In this document: piece by piece, positions 1 through 10,669 of the stretch
Numbering within the stretch: the first letter of the stretch is position 1
Layout: each line of letters begins with the position of its first letter
Source: Lenzites betulinus
Lineage: Eukaryota > Basidiomycota > Agaricomycetes > Polyporales > Polyporaceae
NCBI GenBank assembly: GCA_022264855.1
Contig: JABYQU010000071.1
Coordinates: forward strand, 62,001-126,000
Reading direction: 5' to 3'
DNA length: 64,000 nt
Program-made: the position numbers and the translations under genes
The notes under the pieces: model-generated
Databases searched by the model: none
What the model was told of the DNA's origin: nothing
The model's input: only the letters and a program-made list of their open reading frames with translations

Positions 1-80
1 GCCGAGCGAGCGACACCCGCGTCGGAAGATGCGGACCGTCGGTGTGGGACGCCCCCTCTGGCACAAGCCCCGACAGCAGT

Positions 81-1724
81 ATGGACGTCAACATGAACGA
101 GCCGGCCCTCCTCCAGCTCGGACAAGGAACGCAGAGCGCCCTGGCACAGGACGTCCGCCTAGCGATGGGATTCGGGCAGACCGGGCATAGCGGTCCCGGA
201 GCCGTGCACGACCACCGCGCCCTCGCACTCAACTACCCCCACCCAGCAACCACCCAAGCAGCCCCCGCGCATGCGGCAACGACTGCCCCGCAGCCCCTGG
301 CCATAACGTACCAGCAACCGCTGACAATGATGCCGTACATGGCGGCCCCGGCGACGCCGCAGCCTCTGGCAAGAACGACGCCGCTCCAAGTAATGACGGG
401 GACGACGCACCTGGGTCCGGCGATCCCGAGGACGCCGACGATGGGCCCGCCGCTCCTCATCCAACGCGAAGCCCGCGCAGCCCTGAGCGAACGAACGTGG
501 ACCACAGGCGGAGGTGGCGGTGGAGCATATACAAGCACGACAAGGGCGCTGGCCATCCCGAGGACCCCGACGTATGTCGACCAACTGATAGCGCTGGGGC
601 GGGCCAATTGCATGACGACCCCGGAAAAGGGCTTCCCGGTCCCGCAGGGGAGGGGCTTCATGGACGCCACGAGATACGACTCGGATGCGAGGAGGACGAT
701 CTGGATGGGGATACCGGAGCGTCAGCGCTGCATCATCGACGTTGTGTCCAAACACACGTTCACCGTACAGGAAGCAACCCGAATGACGACGGAACTGAGA
801 AAAACCATTGCGCTCGTCACGGGCGAGACCGCGCCCTTCTTCGTCCTCCCACCGGAGATGACCGCAAACCAGGAGAAATGGATGGACGGCCCCCCGGGAT
901 GGCTGCCGGTCGGCCTCTCGGAACGATCGACAAGGATCCTCGTCGAACACAGACTCTTCGTCTTCCGAGAGTTCGCGTTTGCTGTCCTCGATGGCGACAA
1001 CCCCCAACTCCCCGAGCACATACTTACACTTGAGGGCATCACCCAGGACGCCAACTTCGTGTACAGAGACGTTGTCCAAACGAGCCTATGGACGCAAGCA
1101 ATCAGCCACATCCGCAAAATCATCGAAGAGCAGCCACAGTATAACTCGGACCCAGATCTCTACGCCAAGTACTTCCTAGAGACCATCGGAGCCGAGATAG
1201 AGAAGCAGGACGAGGATGTGATCGTGGCACACGTCTCCATGATGCCGCCGACCAAAGACGAGGCGAAGTGGCTAGACTGGCGAAAGATAGTACAGAAGTG
1301 TGAGTACGGGTCGGGATACGATCGGGACGCGAAAGCACATACGCTCGAGCGGTGCCAGGCCTGCCTAGCAACGAACCACTGCCTCAGGAACTGCCCCCTC
1401 CTGATGATTGAAGGATGGATCGGCCCGTCGAGGGAGACGATCGAAGTGAACAACCCCCGTGCGAACGCTGGCGGGAGAGCTGCGGGGGGTGGTACCCTGA
1501 CCCAAGGGAGCAATGGCCGGACGCAGATTGGAAGCCAGGGCGGAATGACCGGAGGAGCGTGGAACGCAGCGCAGTCGCGCGGCGCGGGACCAAGCAACAC
1601 GGGCCACGGGGGCATGCGAGGTGGATACGGCGGGTTCAACCCGATGACGGCGCACGGACAGACGAGAGGGGGCGCAAGCACGCGCCCCCCAAAGAACGGG
1701 GGACGCTTCCAGCAGAGGTTCTGA
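81..1724 (+). CDS. LINE ORF1, gag-like nucleic-acid-binding protein
   Basis: This is the first ORF of the LINE and should encode the RNA-binding partner that forms the retrotransposition particle. The first in-frame ATG is at 81 (547 residues), but the frame has no stop back to base 1, so the start may lie off the window. The N-terminal third is rich in Ala, Pro, Thr and Gln. A central region has mixed helical composition. A CX2CX4HX4C zinc knuckle (CQACLATNHCLRNC) lies near residue 430, followed by a Gly/Arg/Asn-rich tail typical of RNA-binding proteins. ORF2 begins about 400 bp downstream in another frame. The assignment rests on the knuckle and on position. Confidence 0.82.
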   Translation: MDVNMNEPALLQLGQGTQSALAQDVRLAMGFGQTGHSGPGAVHDHRALALNYPHPATTQAAPAHAATTAPQPLAITYQQPLTMMPYMAAPATPQPLARTTPLQVMTGTTHLGPAIPRTPTMGPPLLIQREARAALSERTWTTGGGGGGAYTSTTRALAIPRTPTYVDQLIALGRANCMTTPEKGFPVPQGRGFMDATRYDSDARRTIWMGIPERQRCIIDVVSKHTFTVQEATRMTTELRKTIALVTGETAPFFVLPPEMTANQEKWMDGPPGWLPVGLSERSTRILVEHRLFVFREFAFAVLDGDNPQLPEHILTLEGITQDANFVYRDVVQTSLWTQAISHIRKIIEEQPQYNSDPDLYAKYFLETIGAEIEKQDEDVIVAHVSMMPPTKDEAKWLDWRKIVQKCEYGSGYDRDAKAHTLERCQACLATNHCLRNCPLLMIEGWIGPSRETIEVNNPRANAGGRAAGGGTLTQGSNGRTQIGSQGGMTGGAWNAAQSRGAGPSNTGHGGMRGGYGGFNPMTAHGQTRGGASTRPPKNGGRFQQRF

Positions 1725-2127
1725 TAAACGACCGGTCCCTGTATTGTACATGTACGCAGCCCCTGGGCGCTGCCGCGATCTTGAAACAAATCCGCTGCTT
1801 GGACTCGTGAAACCGGGTGCGAATGGACGGATGGCGCGAGATGGGCCTGAGTGCCCTGAACGAGGACCGGACGTGACTACCCTGGTCTGTGTGCGCAGCG
1901 ACGGCAGTGGACCTCAGCAAGCCACGAAACGCCGCCAGTCCGTAACAGCCCAAATCTACTGACCTCACGGGGGACAGGAAAGCTGCTACGAAATACATGC
2001 GGCGGCCTATTGAGGCCTCGACGTGCCGCGCCGAGAGGCTGAAGCTACAGGGGTCTGGGTGTGCTGAGCCACAGCCCCTCGCGCAGAGTCGACCGAGGTG
2101 CCCGGGATACGGCACCTACCGCGTGCT

Positions 2128-5100
2128 ATGGTTGTAACGCGCGGGACAGCCCCAACCACTGAGAACCACACAACGTTAACAAACCCAAGCAATACGGACA
2201 TCCTAGAACTTACTGGCAACAGGCGCCTTGCGGCCGCAGGAAGGGACGGTGCCCCGAATGCTGAAGCCGGCCCTGGTGAGCGCGATCGCGAGATTGGTAG
2301 CAACGCCGCGCATGGCGAGGCGCGCGAGCGCGGTGTAGGGGCGGGGGTCCCGGGCGACGCGAGGAGCTGCCGAGGTGGGACAAGGACGAGGCTGAACCTG
2401 GCGTCGCTGAATGTGAACGGGTACGCGACGGGGGGGGGCGAACCCGCTGGGAACAAATGGCTGATGATTAACCAATTGATACGCGATGAAAAGATCTGCA
2501 TCCTGGCTCTGCAGGAGACACACCTTACCCCCATGAGGGTCACCGAACTGACGGACCTCTTTGGCCAGTACCTCAGCATCCATTGCGGTGACGGGGACCC
2601 CACGGGTGCAAGGGCAGGAGGTGTGGCCTTCGTAATAAATAAGAGAAGAATGAATGATGAGGCGTGTGTGGCGACGCTGCTCATCCCGGGACGCGCCTTG
2701 CTCCTGAGGATTCCATGGACAGACGGGCGCATGCTCACGATACTAAACGTATATGCGCCGAACACCGCATCCGAGAATGCAGAATTCTGGAAAACCCTGC
2801 GAGAGCGCATGCCGCAGAAACCGGACGTCATGATGGGTGATTTCAATGTGGTCGAGGATAGCGTGGACAGGCTGCCAGCGAGATGCGACCAGACGCGACA
2901 GACCTCGGAACTCAGGGCACTATGCCGTGAGATGAACCTGCAGGATGGATGGAGAGCAACTAACATGACACAGCGTGAATTTACATACATGCATGGGGCG
3001 ACGGGCTCGCAATCGAGGCTGGATAGAATATATGGCACGACAAGAATCTTGAAGGATGCGTCGGTATGGCTGATCCGGGAGGCGGGTGTGCCGACGAACC
3101 ACAAAATGGTGTCGGTCTCGATCGCCAATAGGGCGGAGCCATTCAAGGGCGTGGGGAGGTGGTCGCTGCCGGCCCACCTGTTGGAAGATAAGGAGATGAT
3201 TGCGACAATGAAACGCCTAGGCGAGGAATTAGTCGCAGGGATAAATGAGATCGTGGACAGAACGGAAGAAAGAAACCCGCAGATGGTGTACGCCGCCTTC
3301 AAGAATAAACTGAGACAGGCGGCGCGAGAGAGAGCCAAAACCAAAATACCTAAAATCCAGAAACGCCTCGAACACCTCCGACTTGACCTCAAGGCCACGC
3401 TGAATCCGAGTGAGGGCGGGCAAATCGACGTGGACGCAAGAACACACGCTGCAATCCTACAGGAGAGGATCACGAGGTTAGAAACAAAGTTCTTCGGCAT
3501 GAAGAGAAGGACGGTAGAGGAGGCGCACTGGGAGCGCGACGAGAAGATAACTAAACAGTGGATCCGAAAATTCGCCACCCCACCCCCCCCAACCACGATC
3601 GCGGAGCTCGCGGAAACGAATGGTGGGAGGACGACCTACACAACACATGCGAAGAAGATGGCGGAGATCGCTAGAAAACACTACGATGGCCTCCAGAGCG
3701 ACGAGCTCCTGGAAGATGGCGAGCCGCATAACGAATACATCGCCGAGGCACTTGAGGACACGCACGCTAAGCTAACAAACAGACAGAAAGCAATGATGGC
3801 ATCAAAACTCACCAAGGCCGAAGTTGTGGAGGCGGTCCGAACTGCGGCAGGTAGCAAAGCTCCGGGCCTGGATGGGCTTCCGACGGAAGTCTGGAAAGCA
3901 TACATCAGGTGGCATGAGGCTGACCAGAGAAAAAACATAGCGGGTGCCGACGTAATGAGTGCGCTAACGAAAGTCTTAAACGACGTGGCAGAACACGGCA
4001 CCGTTGCGGGATCGGAATTCACGGATGGCATGATATGCCCCATCTACAAGCTTAAAAAAGATAAGAGAGAGATTGTCAACTATAGGCCAATAACGCTACT
4101 CAACTCGGACTATAAAGTCATGACAAGAGCGATGGCATCGAGACTGGCGAACCTTGCACACTCGATAATACACCCGGACCAGGCGGGCTTCATCCCGGGG
4201 CGAACGATATTCGATCAAATCAACCTGAACAAAATGGTCATTGAGTACGCAGAAGCGGAGGAGGCGAACGGGGTGATTGTAGCCCTAGACCAAGAGAAGG
4301 CGTACGATAGGATCGACCACAAGTACATTATGGACGTCCTGGCCCACATGAATTTCCCAGCATCCTTCATCAGGACGGTCCGTAACCTGTACGAGCGAGC
4401 GTCAAGTTGTGTCATGCTGAATGGTGTGAAGAGCTCACCCTTCCGAATTACGAGAGGCGTGAGGCAGGGCGACCCTATGTCCTGCCTACTCTTCGTGATC
4501 GCGATCGAGCCCCTAGCGTGCGCCCTGAGGAAGTCGCAGATCGAGGGCCTGAATGTCCCTGGGGGAACAGAACGACTGGTGACGGCGCTGTTCGCAGATG
4601 ACACAACGATATTCCTGGGAGAGAACGACAACTATGGGACTGTGGAGGACGTGACAAAGAAGTGGTGTAGGGCATCACGAGCAAGATTCAACATGGAAAA
4701 AACGGAGATCATCCCTGTTGGAGCTCCTGAGTATAGGCGGAGAGTTTGGGAGACACGCACCATGTCAGCGAGCTCGCGACCGATCCCAGCGAACATCAGA
4801 GTGGCCAAGGACGGAGAAGCAGTCAGGTCCCTGGGCGCGTGGATAGGAAACAACGTCGATGATGCGGCGCCATGGACGCCGGTCCTCGCGACAATAGAGC
4901 GCGTCCTCGAGAAATGGGACAAAGGCCGCCCGTCCCTGAAGGGCAGACGCCTCATTGTCAGCATGGAGGTCGGGGGACGAACGCAGTTCCTGGCCAAGGC
5001 GCAAGGAATGCCAAGCCACGTCGAAACCAAGCTCAGGAAGATGATAAGTACATTTGTGTGGGCGGGCGACAAGCACCCCCGGGTGAACGCAGATGTAGTA

Positions 5101-7200
5101 AGCGCGGATGTCAGAGCGGGTGGCCTTGGAATCCTGGACGTAGCGATCAGGAACGAAGCGATACAACTGATGCTGGTGAAAGACTACCTCAACCTGTCCC
5201 CGACGAGGCCCAGGTGGGCAGCCCTGGCGGACGCCATCCTGGCGCGGGCAGCGACGGCCGCGAGCCCGAAAGCGCACCTGAAAATGAGGATAAACACGTT
5301 CCTACAGCAATGGGAAGTGGATGCAAGAGCAAGCTCACCACTCCCTCCCATGATCCGACGCCTAATAAGAGCCGCTCGGAAGCACGGGATCCGGTGCGCG
5401 GCAAAACTGCCGGCGAAACAGATCAAAGAGTACATGCCCGTCTGGCACCACATAGGCGCAATCTCGAACCGTGCCAGAGCTGGAAAAGTGGTGGCGGAGT
5501 GCCTCCGACTACGCCACGGCGTAAGCACTGTCGGAGAATGCGATGCGGTGGCGAAGAGGACTGTAGAGTGGGGCGGTGACCACGAAGATATCGCAGACTG
5601 CGAGTGTGCACAGTGCGAAGAGGACAGAACTGTGCGAGGTTGCAGCGCGCCGCACGCATGCGCGAGAGCGGCCGGGAGAATAATAGCCAACATCGAGCCG
5701 AAGTGGAACCCAGGGATGGAGGGGAATGTGGATGGACTAACCCTGACGAGACACCGCAGAGAGAACAACGCCCGAGCGCGAGACGAGCACGGCAGAATAA
5801 CCTTTGACCCGACGGTAAGCCAAGAGGGCCCGCTTGCAAACGCCATGAGAGCACTCACGCTGAAGGACGAAGAAAACGCCTGGGCGACCAGAGCGCCGCG
5901 CCCGTTCGCGGTGACCGAGGAGAGCGTGGAAGTCTATGTGGACGGATCGTGCGTGCATGGAAGGGACGGGGCCCCACGCGCGGGATGTGGCGTGTGGTTT
6001 GGAGAAAATGACGCGAGAAACGTGGCGGCGCGAGTGTGTGGCGGGGGACAGACAAACCAGATTGCGGAACTAGAAGCAATCCTGATAGCAACAGCCCGAG
6101 TCCCCCCTTTCGCGCCCCTGCACATCGTCTCGGACTCACGGTATGCAATCGATGGCCTAACAAGGCACGTCCACCGCTGGGAAGACACAGGGTGGATTGG
6201 AGTAGCGAATGCGCCAACCCTCAGGAAAGTAACAGCGGCGCTGAGAGCGAGGAGCGCCCCAATGACCTTCCGATGGGTCAAGGGCCACTCGGGTGATAAG
6301 GGGAATGAGGAGGCTGATAGGCTTGCCAAGGCGGGCGCGGATAAACTGCCGATCCTGGGCCCGGCGGAGAGGATGTGCACCAAGTACCTCAAAGCAGGCG
6401 TGTCCCTCCCGATGCTGACCCAAAGTCTAGCGTACAAGGGCATCTGCGACCGGAGAGCCCCCCCCCTACGCGCTGCCACAGAACGGAACATGCGGGCAGC
6501 AATGCAGTATCTGGAAGAGAGAGGGGGTGGGTACGTTAGCGAGGACCGGATCTGGATGGCGTTGCGGGAGGACGTAGTCCGAAAGCAGGTCAGGGATTTC
6601 ATCTGGAAGGCAATACACGATGCGCTGAGGGTCGGTTCGTTCTGGGGCCATATACCGGGGTGCACGGAGAGAAAGACGTGCGGGGTATGTGGGACCACGG
6701 AGGACCTCAAACACATCCTTGTGGAATGCAGAGCTCCGGGGAGGGAGCGTGTCTGGAACCTCACTGCTGCGGCACTGGGAAGAAAGGGCGTCAGCATGGG
6801 CGAGGTAACGATGGGACTAGCGCTGGGCGCGCACGCAACGGTGGTCCGTAAGAACTGCGGACGACCAAACCACGCTGCAACGAGACTCGCGAGGATCCTA
6901 ATCCCCGAAGCAGTGTACCTCATCTGGACACTGAGATGCGAAAGGGTGATTGAGCATGGCAACAGGGTGGAGAAACACCACACAACGCGCGAAATAACGA
7001 GGAAGTGGCAAACCGCGCTGACGAAGCGCCTGAGGATGGACCAGGCTGCCGCGAGACGAGCCGGGGAGCGCAAAAAGGCCGCGAAGGTTGGCCTGATTGA
7101 TAGAACGTGGGGGGGACTGGTGAAGAACGCCGAAGAGCTCCCCCCGAACTGGGCCCTGTGCGCGGGGGTTTTAGTGGGTATACCGACGGACCTGGGATAG
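2128..7200 (+). CDS. LINE ORF2 polyprotein: APE endonuclease, reverse transcriptase, RNase H
   Basis: About 1,690 residues from the ATG at 2128; the frame opens slightly earlier at a GTG. The exonuclease-endonuclease-phosphatase domain spans residues 90-330, with the Asn of LNVNG, the Glu of QETHL, GDFNVVED and SRLDRIYG. The reverse transcriptase spans about 560-850 with APGLDGLP, NYRPITLLNSDYK, DQAGFIPGR, GVRQGDPMS and the catalytic FADDTTIF. RNase H spans about 1265-1410 with YVDGSC, ELEAI, SDSRYA and KGHSGDKGNEEAD, so its acidic residues are all visible. A CX2CX7HX4C motif (CGVCGTTEDLKHILVEC) lies near residue 1515. The usual SDH endonuclease motif reads TNHKM. There is no internal stop or frameshift, so the enzyme may be active. 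Confidence 0.94.
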   Translation: MVVTRGTAPTTENHTTLTNPSNTDILELTGNRRLAAAGRDGAPNAEAGPGERDREIGSNAAHGEARERGVGAGVPGDARSCRGGTRTRLNLASLNVNGYATGGGEPAGNKWLMINQLIRDEKICILALQETHLTPMRVTELTDLFGQYLSIHCGDGDPTGARAGGVAFVINKRRMNDEACVATLLIPGRALLLRIPWTDGRMLTILNVYAPNTASENAEFWKTLRERMPQKPDVMMGDFNVVEDSVDRLPARCDQTRQTSELRALCREMNLQDGWRATNMTQREFTYMHGATGSQSRLDRIYGTTRILKDASVWLIREAGVPTNHKMVSVSIANRAEPFKGVGRWSLPAHLLEDKEMIATMKRLGEELVAGINEIVDRTEERNPQMVYAAFKNKLRQAARERAKTKIPKIQKRLEHLRLDLKATLNPSEGGQIDVDARTHAAILQERITRLETKFFGMKRRTVEEAHWERDEKITKQWIRKFATPPPPTTIAELAETNGGRTTYTTHAKKMAEIARKHYDGLQSDELLEDGEPHNEYIAEALEDTHAKLTNRQKAMMASKLTKAEVVEAVRTAAGSKAPGLDGLPTEVWKAYIRWHEADQRKNIAGADVMSALTKVLNDVAEHGTVAGSEFTDGMICPIYKLKKDKREIVNYRPITLLNSDYKVMTRAMASRLANLAHSIIHPDQAGFIPGRTIFDQINLNKMVIEYAEAEEANGVIVALDQEKAYDRIDHKYIMDVLAHMNFPASFIRTVRNLYERASSCVMLNGVKSSPFRITRGVRQGDPMSCLLFVIAIEPLACALRKSQIEGLNVPGGTERLVTALFADDTTIFLGENDNYGTVEDVTKKWCRASRARFNMEKTEIIPVGAPEYRRRVWETRTMSASSRPIPANIRVAKDGEAVRSLGAWIGNNVDDAAPWTPVLATIERVLEKWDKGRPSLKGRRLIVSMEVGGRTQFLAKAQGMPSHVETKLRKMISTFVWAGDKHPRVNADVVSADVRAGGLGILDVAIRNEAIQLMLVKDYLNLSPTRPRWAALADAILARAATAASPKAHLKMRINTFLQQWEVDARASSPLPPMIRRLIRAARKHGIRCAAKLPAKQIKEYMPVWHHIGAISNRARAGKVVAECLRLRHGVSTVGECDAVAKRTVEWGGDHEDIADCECAQCEEDRTVRGCSAPHACARAAGRIIANIEPKWNPGMEGNVDGLTLTRHRRENNARARDEHGRITFDPTVSQEGPLANAMRALTLKDEENAWATRAPRPFAVTEESVEVYVDGSCVHGRDGAPRAGCGVWFGENDARNVAARVCGGGQTNQIAELEAILIATARVPPFAPLHIVSDSRYAIDGLTRHVHRWEDTGWIGVANAPTLRKVTAALRARSAPMTFRWVKGHSGDKGNEEADRLAKAGADKLPILGPAERMCTKYLKAGVSLPMLTQSLAYKGICDRRAPPLRAATERNMRAAMQYLEERGGGYVSEDRIWMALREDVVRKQVRDFIWKAIHDALRVGSFWGHIPGCTERKTCGVCGTTEDLKHILVECRAPGRERVWNLTAAALGRKGVSMGEVTMGLALGAHATVVRKNCGRPNHAATRLARILIPEAVYLIWTLRCERVIEHGNRVEKHHTTREITRKWQTALTKRLRMDQAAARRAGERKKAAKVGLIDRTWGGLVKNAEELPPNWALCAGVLVGIPTDLG

Positions 7201-7347
7201 CCTCTGGGCCTGAGGGGAGCCCCACACTACACGGGTAGAGCCTGTGTGTGCGCAAATGCATTTCCCCCGGTGGTGTAGGGGCCACTGGCCCCGAACTCCT
7301 GCACATCTCATGGAAGCGGCTGTCGCCTGCGCGCCATGAGAGCACCA

Positions 7348-7348
<1 letters not shown>

Positions 7349-7390
<42 letters not shown>
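7349..7390 (+). repeat. Poly(A) tail of the LINE (42 A)
   Basis: Forty-two consecutive A residues follow the 148-nt 3' UTR of ORF2. This is the product of target-primed reverse transcription of a polyadenylated transcript. The lack of any interruption suggests a recent event, since such tracts decay quickly. The flank after the tail should start with the 3' copy of a target-site duplication, which cannot be matched because the 5' flank is off the window. Confidence 0.93.
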
Positions 7391-7391
<1 letters not shown>

Positions 7392-7736
7392 GTTGACGTC
7401 CGTCTGCATCCCCACAGAGCAGGGCTCGATGCCCCGATGGACGCAATAGCAAAGGCTAATTAACGGCCTTGGGTGAGAAGACTGTGAGAGGTTCGAGGAA
7501 GAAGTCGAAGTGCCTTGCAAGGGGACTCGGGAGAGGCTAAGCGAGGGTAATTAACGAGGACAGCGCATCGCCACCCGACATCGGCGCGTAAAGCAAGGGG
7601 CCGGCGACCTGCATGACCTAATAAGATTAGTCCACTCCGAAGAACTCGAGGCTCCGTCTATTTCCCCATTTCGCTCCGCACCCTCTCCTAGTCCCGCCCG
7701 TCATCGACGCCTGCCTCCTTCTTCCCTCCCGCCGCC
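7391..7736. other. Short region between the LINE tail and the next gene
   Basis: This 346-bp stretch must hold the promoter and 5' UTR of the gene starting at 7737. Pyrimidine-rich blocks lie just before that start codon. No coding signal or RNA gene was recognised. Any regulatory sequence once further upstream is now displaced by the LINE. Confidence 0.5.
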
Positions 7737-9998
7737 ATGTCTGTCTCCGTCCAGCCGGCGGAAAGACCATTACCTCCAATACCCTCGGGCTCTCGTCCAC
7801 AGCATACAACGACGCGCCCGTATGTCTTTCCAGAACACACAACCCCGCACAGACACACCGCGACCTCGTCCACCCACCGCAAACTTTCACCCATCCCGAC
7901 ACGCGTCCCCCGCCCCTCCGCCCGGTCCCCGCGATTACTCTCTCGCGCCCTCAGACATCCCGGCGTCCTCGCTCATTTTCTCAAGACAACCTCTTGGGAT
8001 GACTTTCATGCCCTTGCAAACACTTGCCGCGACCTCAGGCATTCTTTCGCGCGAAATCCGGAGTGCAGAGACGTCGTCTTTTTGCATTACGTTCCCGGTT
8101 ACCGCAGCGCGCGCGACCTCGGTGATGTGGAGCAAAAGTCAGACATCGAGGTCGACTTCCACCAGCTCGCGCTCCTCAGTACGTCTTCTCCAAAAAAAAA
8201 AGTTTTTCCTCGGGCAATTGATTGACCTTGTGGCCGACCTACAGTGCTAGCACAATACGTGCCATTGCATGCATACCCTATGCACGCCATGGCCGTGCTC
8301 GGTGCGTTCGTACGGGCGTTTCCAGAACCGCAACTCCAGGAGGCCTCCGCTAGGCTCGTCTCGCTATCGCTCGCCCACTCCAGATTCGTCCTACTTCTGC
8401 AATCCCTAGTGCACAGCACCTCTCCCTCTCCTTTGTCCGAGTTGGAGGAGTTGGACGACACAATAGGCTCGCCGCGACGCGCCGGTTCTCGCCTTGCGCA
8501 GCACTACGGCGTCCGTGAGCTCGTGTTTCCCGCGCCGCTGTCCGCGATGGGAACGGATTCCGCAGACGACGACTCACTCTCGACAAATACGCGCGGCAGC
8601 ACAGGCGGACGACTGCTCAGCCGATCTGGAACTATCCGCAGCGGTTTCTCCACGGCCCGCGCGTCGTCTCTCAGCCCATCGCGGACCCCGACGATAGCGG
8701 AGGTTATTCCGCGCAACAAGGGCGGCGGACTGTCAACGTTGTTCAGCAGGACTAAAGTACCCTTGCCGCCACCATCAGCGGATCCGCTCGCGCTCAAGCT
8801 ATACTCTGGCAGCTGGCGCAGGACCATGAGCAAGGGCCGCCACAGTATTGCCTACGCGACCGACGATGACGGATGGACTACGCAGGATCTGAAGGAGCCC
8901 CGACGACGGTTCGCATCCGTGAGCTACTCGAGCGACTCGTCACTATCCAGCCCACCGTCGATCTCGCGCACTAACACCGAGTCCGAGGGAAGTCCGCCGG
9001 CGCGTCAACGACGCAGAGCTTCCCTCGGCGCGCCGCTAGCCGTGCCGAGAGGAACGTCTGCGCACGATCTATCTTTAGCGACGTCTCGCATGCGCGCCCC
9101 GGTCCTTCGTGTGTTCGTACCCTGTACAGACCTCGACGAGCCCGCGATTATAGCCTGCGAGGAGCAGCTGATCAAGCATGGTCTCTGGGAACATCTTTCT
9201 GATGGGGATATTGTTTGCAACTTTGGCTACGTCCCACCTGTGCCGCCTCCCGATGCTCCGCGTCCGCTCTCGTCCGGCGAGAAAGAAAACGGCGAGCAAA
9301 GGCAAAAGTGGCTAATGTTCAACGGATACTGTCTAGTGCCGTACATTCCCCCGAGCGCGCCCCCGCTCGAGAACCCCCTCACCCTTCCCTCGCCATTCTA
9401 CTTCGCGAACATCCTCCCCGCGTTCGTCGACCCGGTCTTCATCCTTTCGCTCCCCCAGGAACCTGATGCGAGTCCCGGGAGTGGCTTTGGCAGCCTCCGC
9501 GCGCGAGAGCCGGAGATGCAACTAATAAACGTTGCCACTCGTGTTCCGAGCCCCAATTCACCCACGGGATACGCGCTCGTGCGCAAGTATACTTGGCTCG
9601 CGCGCATCGCGTACGTCGGGCCCGGGAGCCAGACCGATGCGGGGATGGCGCTCGGCCGCGGGTGGCACGGCGAGTGGATCCTCGAAGCAGAGGGTACACG
9701 CGAGGGCCGCCAAAGCCTTATCGACGCGCTTGCGGGGAAGACAAACGGCCCCGGGCTCCGGCAGCGCGGGCAGTGGCAGGTGTTGCGGGAGAAGAGCGGC
9801 GGGGGACGGACCTGGCTCAAGTGAGTACTACCCCATTGACTGGCAATATGCGGGTCCTGACTAGACGCTTCTTACAGACTGCTCATCCCAAACGTCGACG
9901 GGTACATCGACACGCTCGTGCACCCGCCTGAACCAGAAGACAATTTTACTTATGATAGGGCGCGGCCGCTGCCGCCTGCGCCTAGGACACAGCAGTGA
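7737..9998 (+). CDS. Conserved fungal protein of unknown function, possible degenerate F-box at N-terminus
   Basis: Three exons (7737-8178, 8245-9820, 9878-9998) join in frame to 712 residues. The start ATG sits in a good context (gccgccATGt). The N-terminus is Pro/Thr/Arg-rich. Residues about 75-115 (HPGVLAHFLK..TSWDDFHALANTCRDLR) resemble an F-box-like helix pair, which is a weak resemblance only. A long Ser-rich, probably disordered middle follows. The C-terminal half is ordered, with conserved-looking Trp/Gly/Tyr-rich strands such as MALGRGWHGEWILEAEGT, and the last exon ends in a short Pro/Arg tail. No catalytic motif, signal peptide or membrane segment was seen, and I assign no function. 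The LINE tail lies only about 350 bp upstream. Confidence 0.75.
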
Positions 9999-10669
9999 CA
10001 AGACGCTTGCTTTTCTGGCTGACATAGAGACAATGACTCGCCCTGATCCTGCATACGCTCGTTCACCCTCTCCTCGCCTCTTCTACCTACGCCTCACGTC
10101 CGCGCATGGCTGGCCTTCCAACCCCCACTACATCTAACTATCGCCATACTCCCCATCATACGCATCTCACCAAAGTGTAGCATCTCTGCTCTATTGTGCA
10201 TACCATTTCCGCTGCTAATGTCTCTCCGTCTCTTGCTCACCTGCATACAACGCATTGCATCCGCGTTTCTCGATGTTTCGATATATCCACGCGTACATAC
10301 ATGCATGTAGTAATTCTGCTAGTACTATACTCTGCTGGTTAGTTCCCCTCGAGCTGCGCTTGCATTTACGTACGTCGGCGTGCTCAACCTATCATGCACA
10401 TCATGCCCGTGCGCCTGTGCGGAAATCTAGCGTATTGTCTGGCCACGTTCTTCTGACCTGATCATGAATGGCGTTTAGGTGGTGAGTATGCCAGAACTCA
10501 GAACTCAGAACTCAGAACTGTCTAACCCATCGCGCAATGTCGATTCATTTATAAGCTCGACAACGATGATAACTATTTACGCGCATATATACACACTAAC
10601 AGTGGTCGTACAGACTCTTGCATTCATCTGCTTTCTCTCCGCAACGCCCCCTGTCCACCGTTCGCCAGG
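9999..10669. other. Convergent 3' region between two genes
   Basis: AT-richer sequence between the 3' ends of the unknown protein (+) and the PBP2-domain gene (-). It must contain both 3' UTRs. Apart from a short tandem repeat at 10493-10520, I see no gene or RNA. Confidence 0.5.
10493..10520. repeat. 7-bp tandem repeat, four units
   Basis: The unit agaactc is repeated, with the last copy altered to agaactg. It lies in non-coding DNA in the convergent 3' region and is a simple slippage-type microsatellite. Confidence 0.85.

Larger units (their letters stand above)
1..7390 (+). mobile_element. Tad1-like non-LTR retrotransposon (LINE), 5' end off the window
   Basis: Two long sense ORFs are followed by a short 3' UTR and a 42-nt A tract, the layout of an autonomous LINE. 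ORF1 carries a CCHC knuckle. ORF2 carries, in order, an APE-type endonuclease, a reverse transcriptase, an RNase H and a C-terminal cysteine/histidine motif, the order known for the fungal Tad1 group. The ORF1 frame is open to base 1, so the true 5' end and the 5' copy of the target duplication lie outside the window. Both ORFs are intact, and the long uninterrupted A tail points to a young insertion. The tail ends only 347 bp upstream of the start codon of the next gene, in the same orientation. Confidence 0.93.

Noticed and set aside
7248..7520. Small ORFs reading through the LINE poly(A) as poly-Lys or poly-Phe
   Set aside because: They arise from translating the A tract and have no coding support.
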